Source: Glacieibacterium sp038210595
GTDB lineage: Bacteria > Pseudomonadota > Alphaproteobacteria > Sphingomonadales > Sphingomonadaceae
Reading direction: 5' to 3'
DNA length: 31,429 nucleotides
NCBI GenBank assembly: GCA_038210595.1
Contig: JBBQWN010000026.1
Span: 1-31,429, forward strand
Shown here piece by piece: positions 1 through 9,395 of the stretch. The number at the start of each line of letters is the position of its first letter. Position 1 is the stretch's first letter. The notes beneath the pieces were generated by a model. That model ran no database searches. It had not been told where the DNA came from and was given only the letters and a program-made list of their open reading frames with translations. The translations under genes and the position numbers were made by a program.

Positions 1-28
1 TCCGCGCCACCGTCTCCACAACCAGCAT
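1..28 (-). CDS. istA: IS21-family transposase IstA, N-terminal nine codons only
   Basis: An ATG at 26-28 on the minus strand is directly preceded by GGGGAG and opens a frame reading M-L-V-V-E-T-V-A-R before leaving the window. From memory this matches the first residues of IS21-family IstA transposases (DDE family) in alphaproteobacteria. Placement just inside two IS21-type terminal repeats supports the call. The fragment is too short for certainty. Confidence 0.55.
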
Positions 29-81
29 CTCCCCACGCGCCCCCGCCGCAAAAGCGCAAGGCGTGAACCGCACCAGTTCAG

Positions 82-103
82 GGGGTCAATTTTGGAAGCC
101 GAT
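82..103 (+). repeat. IS21 subterminal repeat, copy 1
   Basis: A 22-bp unit with a GGGGTCAA start and a GCCGAT end. It matches 18 of 22 positions of the copy at 115-136 in direct orientation. Repeats of this kind act as transposase binding sites at IS21-family ends. Confidence 0.65.
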
Positions 104-114
104 CAGCCCCGAAC

Positions 115-136
115 GGGGTCAACATTGCAGGCCGAT
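115..136 (+). repeat. IS21 subterminal repeat, copy 2 (terminal copy)
   Basis: A 22-bp unit starting GGGGTCAA and ending GCCGAT, 18/22 identical to the copy at 82-103. It is the outermost copy, ending a few bases before the recombinase sequence resumes. Confidence 0.65.
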
Positions 137-1246
137 TCACACTACGGCTTTGAAAGCCGGACCGTTCAGATCGACGGCAAGAAGGAGCGGAAAAAGCTTT
201 TCATTGTCGATGATGAGGCAGCGGTTGTCCGAAAGATCTATGACATGGCCGAGTTCGGCATCGGCGCCGGCCCAATGGGCACCCGTTCGATCGCGCAGTG
301 GCTTCACACACACGGCTACACGATGCGCGGCCGACCGTTCTTCCATGGATCGATCGACCGGCTTCTTCTGCAGCGGCAATACACAGGCAACTACATCGAT
401 AACACCAAAGACGATGCCGGGCGGCTTCCGGCGCCCGAGAACCAGATCGTTGTCGCGTGCCCCATGATCATCCACCCTGATCAAGCCGCTCGGGTCGCAG
501 CGCTTCGGGCAAAGCGTGCACCTGCCGTAACCGCGCCGCGTATCGTGAATTCACCTACACTGCTGACTGGGCTGGCCACTTGTGGAATGTCGGGCTGCGC
601 TGCCGGAATGACGATCTCGACGGGCAAAGGCGGGCGTTACAGCTACTACAAATGTTCTGCCAAAGTGACCGGCGGCGCCAAACGCTGCACTTGCCCGACA
701 TTACCGATGAAGGCCCTGGATGACATCGTCCTCGAAGCCGTCGCCGAACGAGTGCTTCAACCTGAGCGGCTGACCGAGCTGCTCTCCGGCATCCTCGACG
801 CCTCGGAAACCGCCGATGCCCAGCGCCAGGAGGATCTTGTCCAGGCCCGCAAGGCCCTGACGCGCTGTGAAACTGCGATCGGCCGCCTTCTCGAGCTTAT
901 CGAAGAAGGCCTGATGTCGGCCAAAGACCCGATCTTTGCACAACGCCTTGCCGAGCATCGCGGGAAAAAGGCGCAACTCACTGGCACCATCGCCGGGCTC
1001 GAACGTCAAATGATGCGGGGAAGTAAGAAGATCACCCCAGAAATCGTCTCACGGTTTGGCGACATGATCATTCGTAAGCTCCAGGGAGACGACCCTGCGC
1101 TTCGGAAAGCCTATGTCAGGCTGCTCGTTGACCGGGTCGAAGTGAACACGACCGAAATCCGCATCCTGGGCTCGAAAGCAGCTCTCGAGCGCGCGGTGCT
1201 GAGCGATCGCATCGCCACTGGGCGGGTGCCCAGTTTTGACCGAGAG

Positions 1247-1330
1247 TGGTGCCCCTGGCCGGACTCGAACCAGCACGGATTTCTCCACTCGATTTTGAGT
1301 CGAGCGCGTCTACCATTTCACCACAGGGGC
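1247..1330 (-). tRNA. tRNA-Leu (anticodon CAA)
   Basis: On the minus strand the acceptor arms GCCCCTG (1324-1330) and CAGGGGC (1251-1257) pair perfectly. The anticodon stem CTCGA/TCGAG encloses loop CTCAAAA, giving anticodon CAA. A short variable arm (TGGAGAAATCC) follows, as in class II tRNA-Leu, then a GGTTCGAGTCC T arm, discriminator A, and an encoded CCA at 1247-1249. The 3' end faces the recombinase remnant, marking it as the likely attachment site of the island to the left. Confidence 0.95.
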
Positions 1331-1341
1331 ACAGTCGGCTC

Positions 1342-1369
1342 GCGTAGCCGAGCGCGTCGCGCTTGCCAA
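1342..1369 (-). promoter_or_regulatory. Possible promoter for tRNA-Leu
   Basis: On the minus strand TTGGCA (1364-1369) and CTACGC (1342-1347) are separated by 16 bp, which would start transcription a few bases upstream of the tRNA 5' end at 1330. The -10 match is weak. The call rests on spacing and position. Confidence 0.35.
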
Positions 1370-1398
1370 GGCGGACGCCGCACCGCAAGGCTGGCCCG

Positions 1399-2454
1399 AT
1401 GAGACCTCCACGAACCCCCGGCGGCGGCACACGCCCGCCCGGGCCGCCATCCGGCGATCGCCGCCGCCCCGCCGCAACCGGCCCGCGCCGTGCGGCGGGA
1501 GCTAGCGATGGCCGCCGTCCTGCCGCGGCTGGACCACGCTTCGGCCGCGCCCCCGGCCTCGACGAACTGGCGACCAATCCGCGTGAGGCGCGCCGCCATA
1601 TCCCGGGCGGGCGGCTGCCCAAGGTTCCGACGGCCAAGCCCGATCCCGGCAACGCCCCGACCGGGCGGCGCGCGCGCGGTCAGGTCCGGGCCGCCGCAAC
1701 CGTCGCGGCGCGCGAAGGCCGCGCCACCGAAGAACCGCAACGCATCGCCAAGCTGCTGGCCCGCGCCGGTGTCGGTTCGCGGCGCGACATCGAGCGGATG
1801 ATCACCGAGGGCAAGGTGTCGCTGCACGGCAAGGTGCTGGATACGCCCGCCACTATCGTCACGACGCTGGACGGTATCATGGTAGAGGGCCGCGAAGTGC
1901 AGCCGATCGAGGCGGCGCGGCTGTTCCGTTTTCACAAGCCGGCGGGCTTCCTGACCACGGCGCGCGATCCCGGCGGCCGGCCGACGATCTTCGACGCGCT
2001 GCCGCCGGGCCTGCCGCGGCTGGTGCCGGTCGGGCGGCTCGACATGAACACCGAGGGGCTGCTGCTGCTGACCACCGACGGCGGGCTGAAGCGGGCGCTG
2101 GAGCTGCCGGTCAACGCGGTGTCGCGGCGGTATCGGGTCCGCGCCTATGGCGAGATCGGCCAGAACACGCTGGAATCGCTGATTGAGGGTATTACCATCG
2201 ACGGAATGCGTTATGGTCCGATCGACGCGGACATAGAGCGGCGGACGGGGGCGAACCTGTGGCTGACGATGCGCCTGACCGAAGGCAAGAACCGCGAGAT
2301 CCGCCGCGTGCTGGAATATCTTGGCCTGCAGGTGTCGCGGCTGATCCGCACCGCCTACGGCCCGTTCGAGCTGGGCGAGCTGCCGCCCCGCGATGCCGAC
2401 GAGGTACCGGCCGCGGCAATCGCGACGCTGCGCAAGGGGCTGGGCAAGATTTGA
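1399..2454 (+). CDS. rluB: 23S rRNA pseudouridine synthase, RsuA/RluB family
   Basis: The 351-residue product isomerises a specific uridine in rRNA. An S4 RNA-binding domain spans about residues 115-160 (RIAKLLARAGVGSRRDIERM). The catalytic domain follows with FHKPAGFLTT and GRLDMNTEGLLLLT, where the GRLD aspartate (about residue 215) is the family nucleophile. The first 110 residues are Pro/Arg/Gly-rich and probably disordered, a variable extension seen in many members of the family. I chose the ATG at 1399 because AAGG lies 8 nt upstream; an in-frame TTG at 1363 has no such site. The start overlaps the stop of the recombinase frame as ATGA. The stop overlaps the rsmD start as TTGA, so the two rRNA modification genes are probably co-translated. 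RluB rather than RsuA is the likelier assignment but is not proven. Confidence 0.9.
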   Translation: MRPPRTPGGGTRPPGPPSGDRRRPAATGPRRAAGASDGRRPAAAGPRFGRAPGLDELATNPREARRHIPGGRLPKVPTAKPDPGNAPTGRRARGQVRAAATVAAREGRATEEPQRIAKLLARAGVGSRRDIERMITEGKVSLHGKVLDTPATIVTTLDGIMVEGREVQPIEAARLFRFHKPAGFLTTARDPGGRPTIFDALPPGLPRLVPVGRLDMNTEGLLLLTTDGGLKRALELPVNAVSRRYRVRAYGEIGQNTLESLIEGITIDGMRYGPIDADIERRTGANLWLTMRLTEGKNREIRRVLEYLGLQVSRLIRTAYGPFELGELPPRDADEVPAAAIATLRKGLGKI

Positions 2455-3038
2455 GGATCATCGCGGGCAAGTGGCGCGGCCGCGCCCTGATCGCACCACC
2501 CGGCGACGCGACCCGACCGACCGCCGACCGGGTGCGCGAGGCGCTGTTCTCGATGCTGGTCAGCCGGATTGGCAGCTTCGAGGGGCTGCGGGTGGCGGAC
2601 GTGTTCGCGGGCACCGGGGCGCTGGGGCTGGAAGCGCTGTCGCGCGGTTGCGCCCATGTCGCTTTCGTCGAAACCGGCGCGGAGGCGCTGAAGGCGCTCA
2701 AGGCGAACATCGCCAGGTCGGCGGCGGCAGCCGACACCGATGTCTTCGCCGTGCCCGCCCAGTCGGTCGGCCGCGCGCGCCAGCCCTGTGACCTGTTGCT
2801 GCTCGACCCGCCCTACGGCGAGGGCCTCGCCCCCGTTGTGCTCGCCCGCCTATCGGAGCAGGGTTGGATCGCCCCGCATGCGCTGATCTCGGTCGAGACC
2901 GCGGCAAAGGAGGCGCTCGACGTTCCCGGTTTCACGGTCGAGGTCGTCCGCCGCCACGGCAAGGCGGCGCTCCACCTGTTACGCCCGGACGTCACCGATA
3001 CGGTGGGCGGCGATGGCGAGCAGCCCGGCGGCGACTGA
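2451..3038 (+). CDS. rsmD: 16S rRNA (guanine966-N2)-methyltransferase RsmD
   Basis: The protein has 195 residues, the normal size for RsmD. It starts (TTG) MRIIAGKWRGR, the conserved RsmD opening, then TRPTADRVREALFSML, the SAM-binding motif FAGTGALGLEALSRG (about 52-66), and the catalytic DPPYGEG motif (about 119-125). It methylates G966 of 16S rRNA during 30S assembly. The TTG start overlaps the rluB stop by 4 nt, implying translational coupling. The 3' end overlaps the convergent DUF1275 gene by 60 bp, so the last 20 codons, including the Gly/Asp-rich tail after LRPDV, may be poorly constrained. Confidence 0.93.
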   Translation: MRIIAGKWRGRALIAPPGDATRPTADRVREALFSMLVSRIGSFEGLRVADVFAGTGALGLEALSRGCAHVAFVETGAEALKALKANIARSAAAADTDVFAVPAQSVGRARQPCDLLLLDPPYGEGLAPVVLARLSEQGWIAPHALISVETAAKEALDVPGFTVEVVRRHGKAALHLLRPDVTDTVGGDGEQPGGD

Positions 3039-3629
3039 GCCGATCCACAGATTCTGCGCGCCCAGCACGGGATAGCTCGCTGCGCCGGCCACCGCCCCCG
3101 CCAGCAACCCGGCCCACAGCCCGACATAAGGCAGCCAGGCGAAGCGCGGGCCGCCGGTTGCGGCACTGGCCAGGCGCTGGCCGATCTTGACCAATGTGCC
3201 GGTCATGTAGGTGAGGCCGACAACCTCGCCGTTTCGTTCGAACACCGCGTTTTCCGCCCCCATCGCCAGCGCCATCGCCGCCGCGGTGACGATGCCAAGG
3301 TCCGCCGCACCGCAGGCCGCCCCAGCCGCCAGCAGCACCGCCACTAGCAGCAGCACGACCCAGCGGCGGTGGCCGCCCGCCGCCGACCCGGCCAGCGAAC
3401 CGGCGAACACCCCGGCGACGAAGCACCCGATCAACGCCGCCGCGACCGCCGCCTCATGCGCCCGGCCCGCGAGGCCAACCGCGAGCCGGGTCGAGTTGCC
3501 GCTCATGAACGAGACGAAGAAGCCGCCGAGGTAGAGGAAACCGGTGGCATCGACGAACCCCGCCAGCGCCGAACAGCCGGCGGCGAGCAGTCGGGTACGG
3601 CGGTCGAACAGGTTCACGGCGAGCACCAT
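2979..3629 (-). CDS. DUF1275 family (YoaK-like) membrane protein
   Basis: This is a 216-residue, very hydrophobic protein with about six membrane segments. The N-terminal part (AGFVDATGFLYLGGFFVSFMSGNSTRLA) is the conserved signature of DUF1275. The central LTYMTGTLVKIGQ is also typical. The function of the family is not established; it is an inner-membrane protein sometimes suggested to be transport-related. It is transcribed divergently from the pcrA/uvrD helicase, with 79 bp between the starts, and runs convergently into rsmD with a 60-bp overlap. The ATG at 3629 gives the normal family N-terminus. Confidence 0.88.
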   Translation of the reverse strand: MVLAVNLFDRRTRLLAAGCSALAGFVDATGFLYLGGFFVSFMSGNSTRLAVGLAGRAHEAAVAAALIGCFVAGVFAGSLAGSAAGGHRRWVVLLLVAVLLAAGAACGAADLGIVTAAAMALAMGAENAVFERNGEVVGLTYMTGTLVKIGQRLASAATGGPRFAWLPYVGLWAGLLAGAVAGAASYPVLGAQNLWIGSVAAGLLAIAAHRIGDVRA

Positions 3630-3708
3630 AAGAGCCGCCGTCTTCTTTCACAGCGCCAATCACCGCTTGCGGCGTGACAAACCCGCCGACGTTCCTTACC
3701 TGTTCCCG

Positions 3709-6000
3709 GTGCAGACCGCGCCCGCCCTGACGCCCGAACCGCCGTACTTGGGGGGCCTCAACGCGCCGCAGCGCGATGCCGTGCTGACCACTGAGGGCCC
3801 GGTGCTGATCCTCGCGGGCGCGGGCACCGGCAAGACCCGCGCGCTGACCTCCCGCCTCGCGCACATCATCTGCACCCGGCTGGCGTGGCCGAGCGAGGTG
3901 CTTGCGGTGACCTTCACCAACAAGGCGGCGCGCGAGATGCGGCACCGCATGGGGGTGATGCTCGGCGACATGGTCGAGGGAATGCCGTTCCTCGGCACCT
4001 TTCACGCGGTCGCGTCGAAGATGCTGCGCCGCCACGCGGGCCTCGTCGGGCTGAACCAGAGCTTCACCATCCTCGATACCGACGACCAATTGCGCCTGCT
4101 CAAGCAGGTGCTGAACGAGGCCGGCATCGAGGAAAAGCGCTGGCCGGCGAAGGGGCTGGCGGGCCTGATCGACCGCTGGAAGAACCGCGGCTGGCGGCCT
4201 GACCAGCTGCCGCCGACCGAGGGCCGCGACTATGCCGACGGTAAAGCTCCGGCGCTGTACGCTCGCTATCAGGAGCGGCTGGTCCAGATCAATGCCTGCG
4301 ATTTCGGCGACCTGCTGCTCCACATGCTGACGATCTTCCAGCGACACCCGGACGTGCTGGCCGAGTATCAGCGGCGCTTCAAATATATCCTCGTCGACGA
4401 GTATCAGGACACCAACGTCAGCCAGTATCTGTGGCTGCGGCTGCTCGCTCAGGAGCGCAAGAACATCGCCTGCGTCGGTGACGACGACCAGTCGATCTAT
4501 TCGTGGCGCGGCGCCGAGGTCGCCAACATCCTGCGCTTCGAGGTCGATTTCCCCGGCGCCAAGGTCATCCGGCTGGAACAGAACTACCGCTCGACGCCGC
4601 ACATCCTCGCGGCTGCGGGCGGACTGATCGCCAAGAACGGCGGACGGCTTGGCAAGACGCTCTGGACCGAGCGCAACTACGGCGACCCGGTCAAGGTCGT
4701 CGGCGTCTGGGACGGGCCGGAGGAGGCGCGGCTGGTCGGCGAGGCGGCGGAGCGGCTGCAGCGCGAGGGCGCCAGCCTCAACGACATCGCGATCCTGGTC
4801 CGCGCCCAGTTCCAGACCCGGGAGTTCGAGGACCGCTTCATCGCGATCGGCCTGCCCTACAAAATCGTCGGGGGATTCCGCTTCTACGAGCGGGCCGAGA
4901 TCCGCGACGCGCTCGCCTATTTCCGTGTCGTCGTCTCGCCCGCCGACGGGCTGGCGTTCGAGCGCATCGTCAACACGCCGAAGCGCGGGCTCGGCGACAA
5001 GGCGATGGCGGCGCTGCACGGGCTGGCGCGGGCGCGCGACATCCCGCTGTCGAGCGCCGCCGCGCAGATCATCGAGACCGACGAGCTGAGCCCCGCCGCG
5101 CGCCGCAGCCTGGCCGCACTGGTCGCGGACCTGGCGCGCTGGCGTGGGCAGCTCGACGCCCTGCCCCACCCGCAGCTGGCGCAGGTCATTCTCGAGGAGT
5201 CGGGTTATGTCGCGATGTACCAGGCGCAGCGCTCGGTCGAAGCCGACGGCCGGCTGGAGAACCTGACCGAGCTGACGCGCGCGATGGAAGACTATGAATC
5301 GATGACCAGCTTCCTTGAGCATGTCAGCCTGGTCATGGACAACGACCAGAGCGACGAGGCCGAGTTCGTCACGATCATGACGCTTCACGCCGCCAAGGGC
5401 CTGGAGTTCGACCACGTCAACCTCGTCGGCTGGGAGGAAGGCGTGTTCCCGTCGCAGCGCGCGCTCGACGAGGGCGGCAACGCCAGCCTCGAGGAGGAGC
5501 GCCGGCTCGCCTATGTCGGGATTACCCGCGCCAAGCGGCAGGCGACGATCTACCACGCCGCCAACCGCCGCATCTATGGCCAATGGACGTCGAGCATCCC
5601 CTCGCGCTTCGTCAGCGAGCTGCCCGCCGACAATGTCGAGGTCACCAGCACGATGAGCGGCGGACCGAGCCTGTGGCGCGCGGCGCTGGGCGGCGGCGAC
5701 CCGTTCGCGCATGTCGAGCGCGGCACGGGGCGCGGGCCGGGGTGGCAGCGCGCCTCGTACCTGACCGCCAAGGGCAACGGCGTCTCCGGCATCCCCGGTG
5801 GCGGCCCGGTGATCGAGGCGCGCGCGTCGTCGATCTCGGTAGGCATGAAGGGCCGCGCCGACGTCGCGGTCGGAGCGCGCGTGTTTCACTCAAAGTTCGG
5901 CTATGGCGCGGTCACCGCCATCGACGGCAACAAGCTGGAGATCGACTTCGAAAAGGCCGGCCAGAAGCGCGTGCTGGACAGTTTCATCGAGATCGTCTGA
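3709..6000 (+). CDS. uvrD: ATP-dependent DNA helicase UvrD/PcrA (SF1A)
   Basis: The 763-residue 3'-5' helicase acts in nucleotide excision repair, mismatch repair and replication restart. Superfamily 1A motifs appear in order: Walker A AGAGTGKT (Lys about 42), VDEYQDTN (about 229), GDDDQSIYSWRG (about 257), QNYRST (about 291), TLHAAKGLEFD (about 557) and EERRLAYVGITRAK (about 595). The C-terminal 40 residues (VFHSKFGYGAVTAIDGNKLEIDFEKAG, in two stretches) form the Tudor-like domain that binds RNA polymerase in PcrA/UvrD. I placed the start at the GTG at 3709, before QTAPALTPEPPYLGGLN; earlier in-frame starts lie inside the divergent gene or its promoter. No clear Shine-Dalgarno sequence is visible, so the start is less certain than the gene. 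Confidence 0.95.
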   Translation: MQTAPALTPEPPYLGGLNAPQRDAVLTTEGPVLILAGAGTGKTRALTSRLAHIICTRLAWPSEVLAVTFTNKAAREMRHRMGVMLGDMVEGMPFLGTFHAVASKMLRRHAGLVGLNQSFTILDTDDQLRLLKQVLNEAGIEEKRWPAKGLAGLIDRWKNRGWRPDQLPPTEGRDYADGKAPALYARYQERLVQINACDFGDLLLHMLTIFQRHPDVLAEYQRRFKYILVDEYQDTNVSQYLWLRLLAQERKNIACVGDDDQSIYSWRGAEVANILRFEVDFPGAKVIRLEQNYRSTPHILAAAGGLIAKNGGRLGKTLWTERNYGDPVKVVGVWDGPEEARLVGEAAERLQREGASLNDIAILVRAQFQTREFEDRFIAIGLPYKIVGGFRFYERAEIRDALAYFRVVVSPADGLAFERIVNTPKRGLGDKAMAALHGLARARDIPLSSAAAQIIETDELSPAARRSLAALVADLARWRGQLDALPHPQLAQVILEESGYVAMYQAQRSVEADGRLENLTELTRAMEDYESMTSFLEHVSLVMDNDQSDEAEFVTIMTLHAAKGLEFDHVNLVGWEEGVFPSQRALDEGGNASLEEERRLAYVGITRAKRQATIYHAANRRIYGQWTSSIPSRFVSELPADNVEVTSTMSGGPSLWRAALGGGDPFAHVERGTGRGPGWQRASYLTAKGNGVSGIPGGGPVIEARASSISVGMKGRADVAVGARVFHSKFGYGAVTAIDGNKLEIDFEKAGQKRVLDSFIEIV

Positions 6001-6054
6001 CATTCGCCGGCGGGTAACCTAGCCGGATTAACCTGCCGCTCGAGGAGAACCGCC

Positions 6055-6291
6055 ATGTCCGACCCCGTCGCCGCATTCACGCTGACCACACCAGCTCCGG
6101 AGGCAGGCCTCGAACTCGCCATTCACCTGTCCCGCCTGACGATCAAGGCGATGCAGGGCGACGCGACAGTGCGCGGCGTGCTGCGCGAGACCTATGCCCA
6201 TGACGCCGGCCTGCTGACCGCCGCCAGCCAGGTGGTGGCCACCCATTTCGCGACGATCGCGGCGGCTAACAACTACTGGCGCGCGACCTGA
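6055..6291 (+). CDS. Small protein of unknown function (78 aa)
   Basis: I do not recognise this protein. It has a strong ribosome binding site (GAGGAGA at 6042-6048, 6 nt before the ATG), a normal stop, and GC-rich third positions like its neighbours, so it is probably expressed. It has no signal peptide or membrane segment. The middle (LELAIHLSRLTIKAMQGDA) and C-terminal parts look alpha-helical. It lies 54 bp after uvrD and just before an MFS transporter gene on the same strand, so it could share a transcript with either. Confidence 0.7.
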   Translation: MSDPVAAFTLTTPAPEAGLELAIHLSRLTIKAMQGDATVRGVLRETYAHDAGLLTAASQVVATHFATIAAANNYWRAT

Positions 6292-6330
6292 CGCTTGCCC
6301 CGCTCCGCCGCCGACCTTAGCACCGGGGGC

Positions 6331-7616
6331 ATGTCGCCGTTCACGATTCCGAACTACCGCGCCTTCTGGGCGGCGCGCTTCACCTCGACGATCGCCGGCA
6401 TGATGCTGGTCATCGTCATCGGCTGGCAGGTCTATGCCATCGCCCGCCTGACGATGCCGCCGAAGGACGCGGCGTTCCTGCTCGGCATGATCGGGCTGGC
6501 GCAGTTCCTGCCGCTGTTCCTGCTGACGCTCGTCGTCGGCTATGTCGCCGACCGCGTCGACCGGCGCTACCTGGCGCGCGGTGCAGTGGCGCTGGAACTT
6601 GGCTGTGCAGCGGCGCTCGGCGGGCTGGCGCTGGCCGATGCGGTGACCTTGCCGGCGCTTTTCGTGGTGGCGATACTGCTCGGTGTCGGCCGCGCCTTTG
6701 CCGGGCCGGCGATGACCGCGCTCGGGCCAAACCTGGTGCCGCGCGTGATCCTGCCGACCGCCATCGCCTGGAACTCGATCGGCTGGCAGACCGGCGCGGT
6801 GCTGGGACCGCCGCTTGGGGCGTTCCTGTTCGCGGCGCATCCGGCGACGCCCTATCTTGTCGCCGCCGGGCTGTTCGCCGTGGCACTGGTCGCGCTACTG
6901 CTGATCACACCGGTGGCATTGCCGCCAAGGTCCGACAAGTCGCCGTGGGCGCAAACCGTTGAGGGCCTCGGTTATGTGCGCCGTAACCGCATCGTGCTCG
7001 GCGCGATCAGCCTCGACCTGTTCGCGGTGCTGCTCGGCGGTGCGACCGCGATGCTGCCGGTGTTCGCCCGCGACGTGCTGCACGTCGGCGTCGAGGGACT
7101 GGGACCGCTGCGCGCCGCGCCCGCCGCGGGGGCCGCGCTGACCGCGCTGTTCCTGGCACGCCGGCCACTCAGCCGCAACGTCGGGGTCATCATGTTCGAC
7201 TGCGTCGGCCTCTTCGGCCTGTCGACCATCGCCTTTGGACTGTCGCGCAACCTCTTCCTGTCGATGGGCTGCCTGTTCGTGCTCGGGGCCGCAGACATGA
7301 TGTCGGTCTATGTCCGCTCGTCGCTTATTCAGCTCCACACGCCCGACAACATGCGCGGCCGGGTGTCGGCGGTGTCGATGCTGTTCATCTCGGCATCGAA
7401 CGAACTGGGGGAATTTGAAAGCGGGCTGACCGCCGCCTGGCTCGGCCCGGTCGAGGCCGTGGTGCTCGGCGGCATCGGCGCGGTGCTGGTGACCCTCGCC
7501 TGGGCCTGGGGCTTCCCGGAGTTGCGCCGCGCCGACCGTTTCATCGCCCCGGAAGACTCGAACCCGCAAGCGAATGCCGCTATCAGCGCCGAACAGGCCG
7601 AAGCCGGAGCGACACG

Positions 7617-7620
<4 letters not shown>
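6331..7620 (+). CDS. Major facilitator superfamily transporter (EntS-like MFS_3 exporter)
   Basis: The product is about 429 residues with roughly 12 hydrophobic segments. Its N-terminus, NYRAFWAARFTSTIAGMM with a GWQVYAI segment, and the loop GYVADRVDRRYLARG (MFS motif A region) are typical of the EntS/DHA3-like branch of proton-driven exporters. The substrate cannot be read from the sequence. The ATG at 6331 is preferred over an in-frame TTG at 6295 because it gives the family-like short N-terminus, but neither has a good ribosome binding site. The stop overlaps the cysK ATG as ATGA, so the two genes are probably translated together. This could hint at a link with cysteine metabolism, but that is only inference. 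Confidence 0.85.
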
Positions 7621-8537
<917 letters not shown>

Positions 8538-9395
8538 CCGGGGCCAACGGTAATCACCGCCAGCTCGGGCGGCACGCCGATGCGGAGCGGCACTACCGAC
8601 GTCCCCAGACCCGACGAAACCACCAGCTGCTGGCGATGCTCGGCGAACAGCCCGCGGCGGTGCGCGTCATAATAGTCGCCCATGCTGCGCCAGCCGCACA
8701 CGGGGAGCACGATCTGACCGCCGTGGGTATGGCCCGCGATCATCAGGTCGACGCCGCGCGGCAGCCACTGGAAGAAGTCAGGCTCGTGCGCCAGCAGGAT
8801 CACCGGCTTGCCCTCCGGGGCCCCGGCGATGGCGCGGACTGGCGCCGTCAGCGGGTTGCGCCGCCCGGTGATGTCGTCGACGCCGGCCAGCACGACCGGC
8901 CCGATCTCGACCCAGCGATCCTGCAGCAGATGGATCGCCGTGCGGCCGAGCACGATCGGCGTCCAGTACGGCCCGTCGTGATTGCCACGCGCCGCGAAGA
9001 CACCGTAGCGCGCGTGCAGCCCCTTCAGCGGCCGGACCGCCTCATCCATGTTGCCGACGTCGCGGTCCCACAGCTTGCCGCCCATCAGGTCGCCGGTAAT
9101 GACGATCAGGTCGGGATGCAGCGCATTCGCCTGGGCAACGATTCGCGCAATCCGAGCCGCGGGCATATCCGGCCAGCCGAAATGCACGTCGCTGAGCTGG
9201 ACGATCCGCAGCGGAGGCGCACCCGCCGGCCAGTCTGCCAGCGTCACGCGGTATTGGACGACGACCGGATCACGCGTTGCTTCCCCGTAGCCCCAGGCCG
9301 CCAGGGCGACGAGCAGGATGACCAGCGCGGCCGCGACACGGCCAATCCAGATCACGCGCCGCGGCGGTCTGGCTCGACTGCCGGCAGGTCCGACC

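Larger units (their letters stand above)
1..141 (-). mobile_element. Left end of an IS21-family insertion sequence (partial, continues to the left)
   Basis: Read on the minus strand, the element would begin at about 141 with TGTGAATCGG. It carries two imperfect subterminal repeats and then an ATG at 28 whose nine visible codons read M-L-V-V-E-T-V-A-R. That matches, from memory, the start of a widespread alphaproteobacterial IstA family. Multiple terminal repeats with a GGGGTCAA...GCCGAT core just upstream of istA are typical of IS21-family left ends. The element abuts the truncated recombinase reading frame that resumes at about 142, so it appears to have inserted into that gene. The exact tip is inferred from the TG...CA rule. 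The body of the element lies outside the window. Confidence 0.7.
142..1402 (+). pseudogene. Serine recombinase (site-specific integrase), N-terminally truncated by an IS21 element
   Basis: The frame opens inside the IS end (TTG at 92) but recognisable protein starts at about 142 with YGFESRTV. It continues through the Recombinase domain (about 142-560, including PMGTRSIAQWL and RGRPFFHGSIDRLL), a zinc ribbon with CGMSGC at about 581 and a later RCTCP, and a coiled-coil C-terminal region to about 1246. Large serine recombinases have an N-terminal resolvase domain of about 150 residues with the nucleophilic serine; none of it is present here, so this copy should be inactive. From 1247 the frame runs antisense through tRNA-Leu (W-C-P-W-P-D-S-N) and stops at 1400-1402. 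The zinc ribbon is complete. The remnant looks less GC-rich than the genes to its right, consistent with transfer. The missing half may lie beyond the IS element, outside the window. Confidence 0.85.

Noticed and set aside
3454..5889. An open frame of about 800 codons antisense to the uvrD helicase gene
   Set aside because: High GC with strong codon bias keeps the antisense frame open. The translation is rich in Arg/Asp/Ala/Leu/Gln with no recognisable domain, while the sense strand has all helicase motifs.
6009..6037. Possible terminator after uvrD (GGCGGGT/ACCTGCC)
   Set aside because: The stem is only 7 bp with a G-U pair, the loop is long and there is no U-tract.
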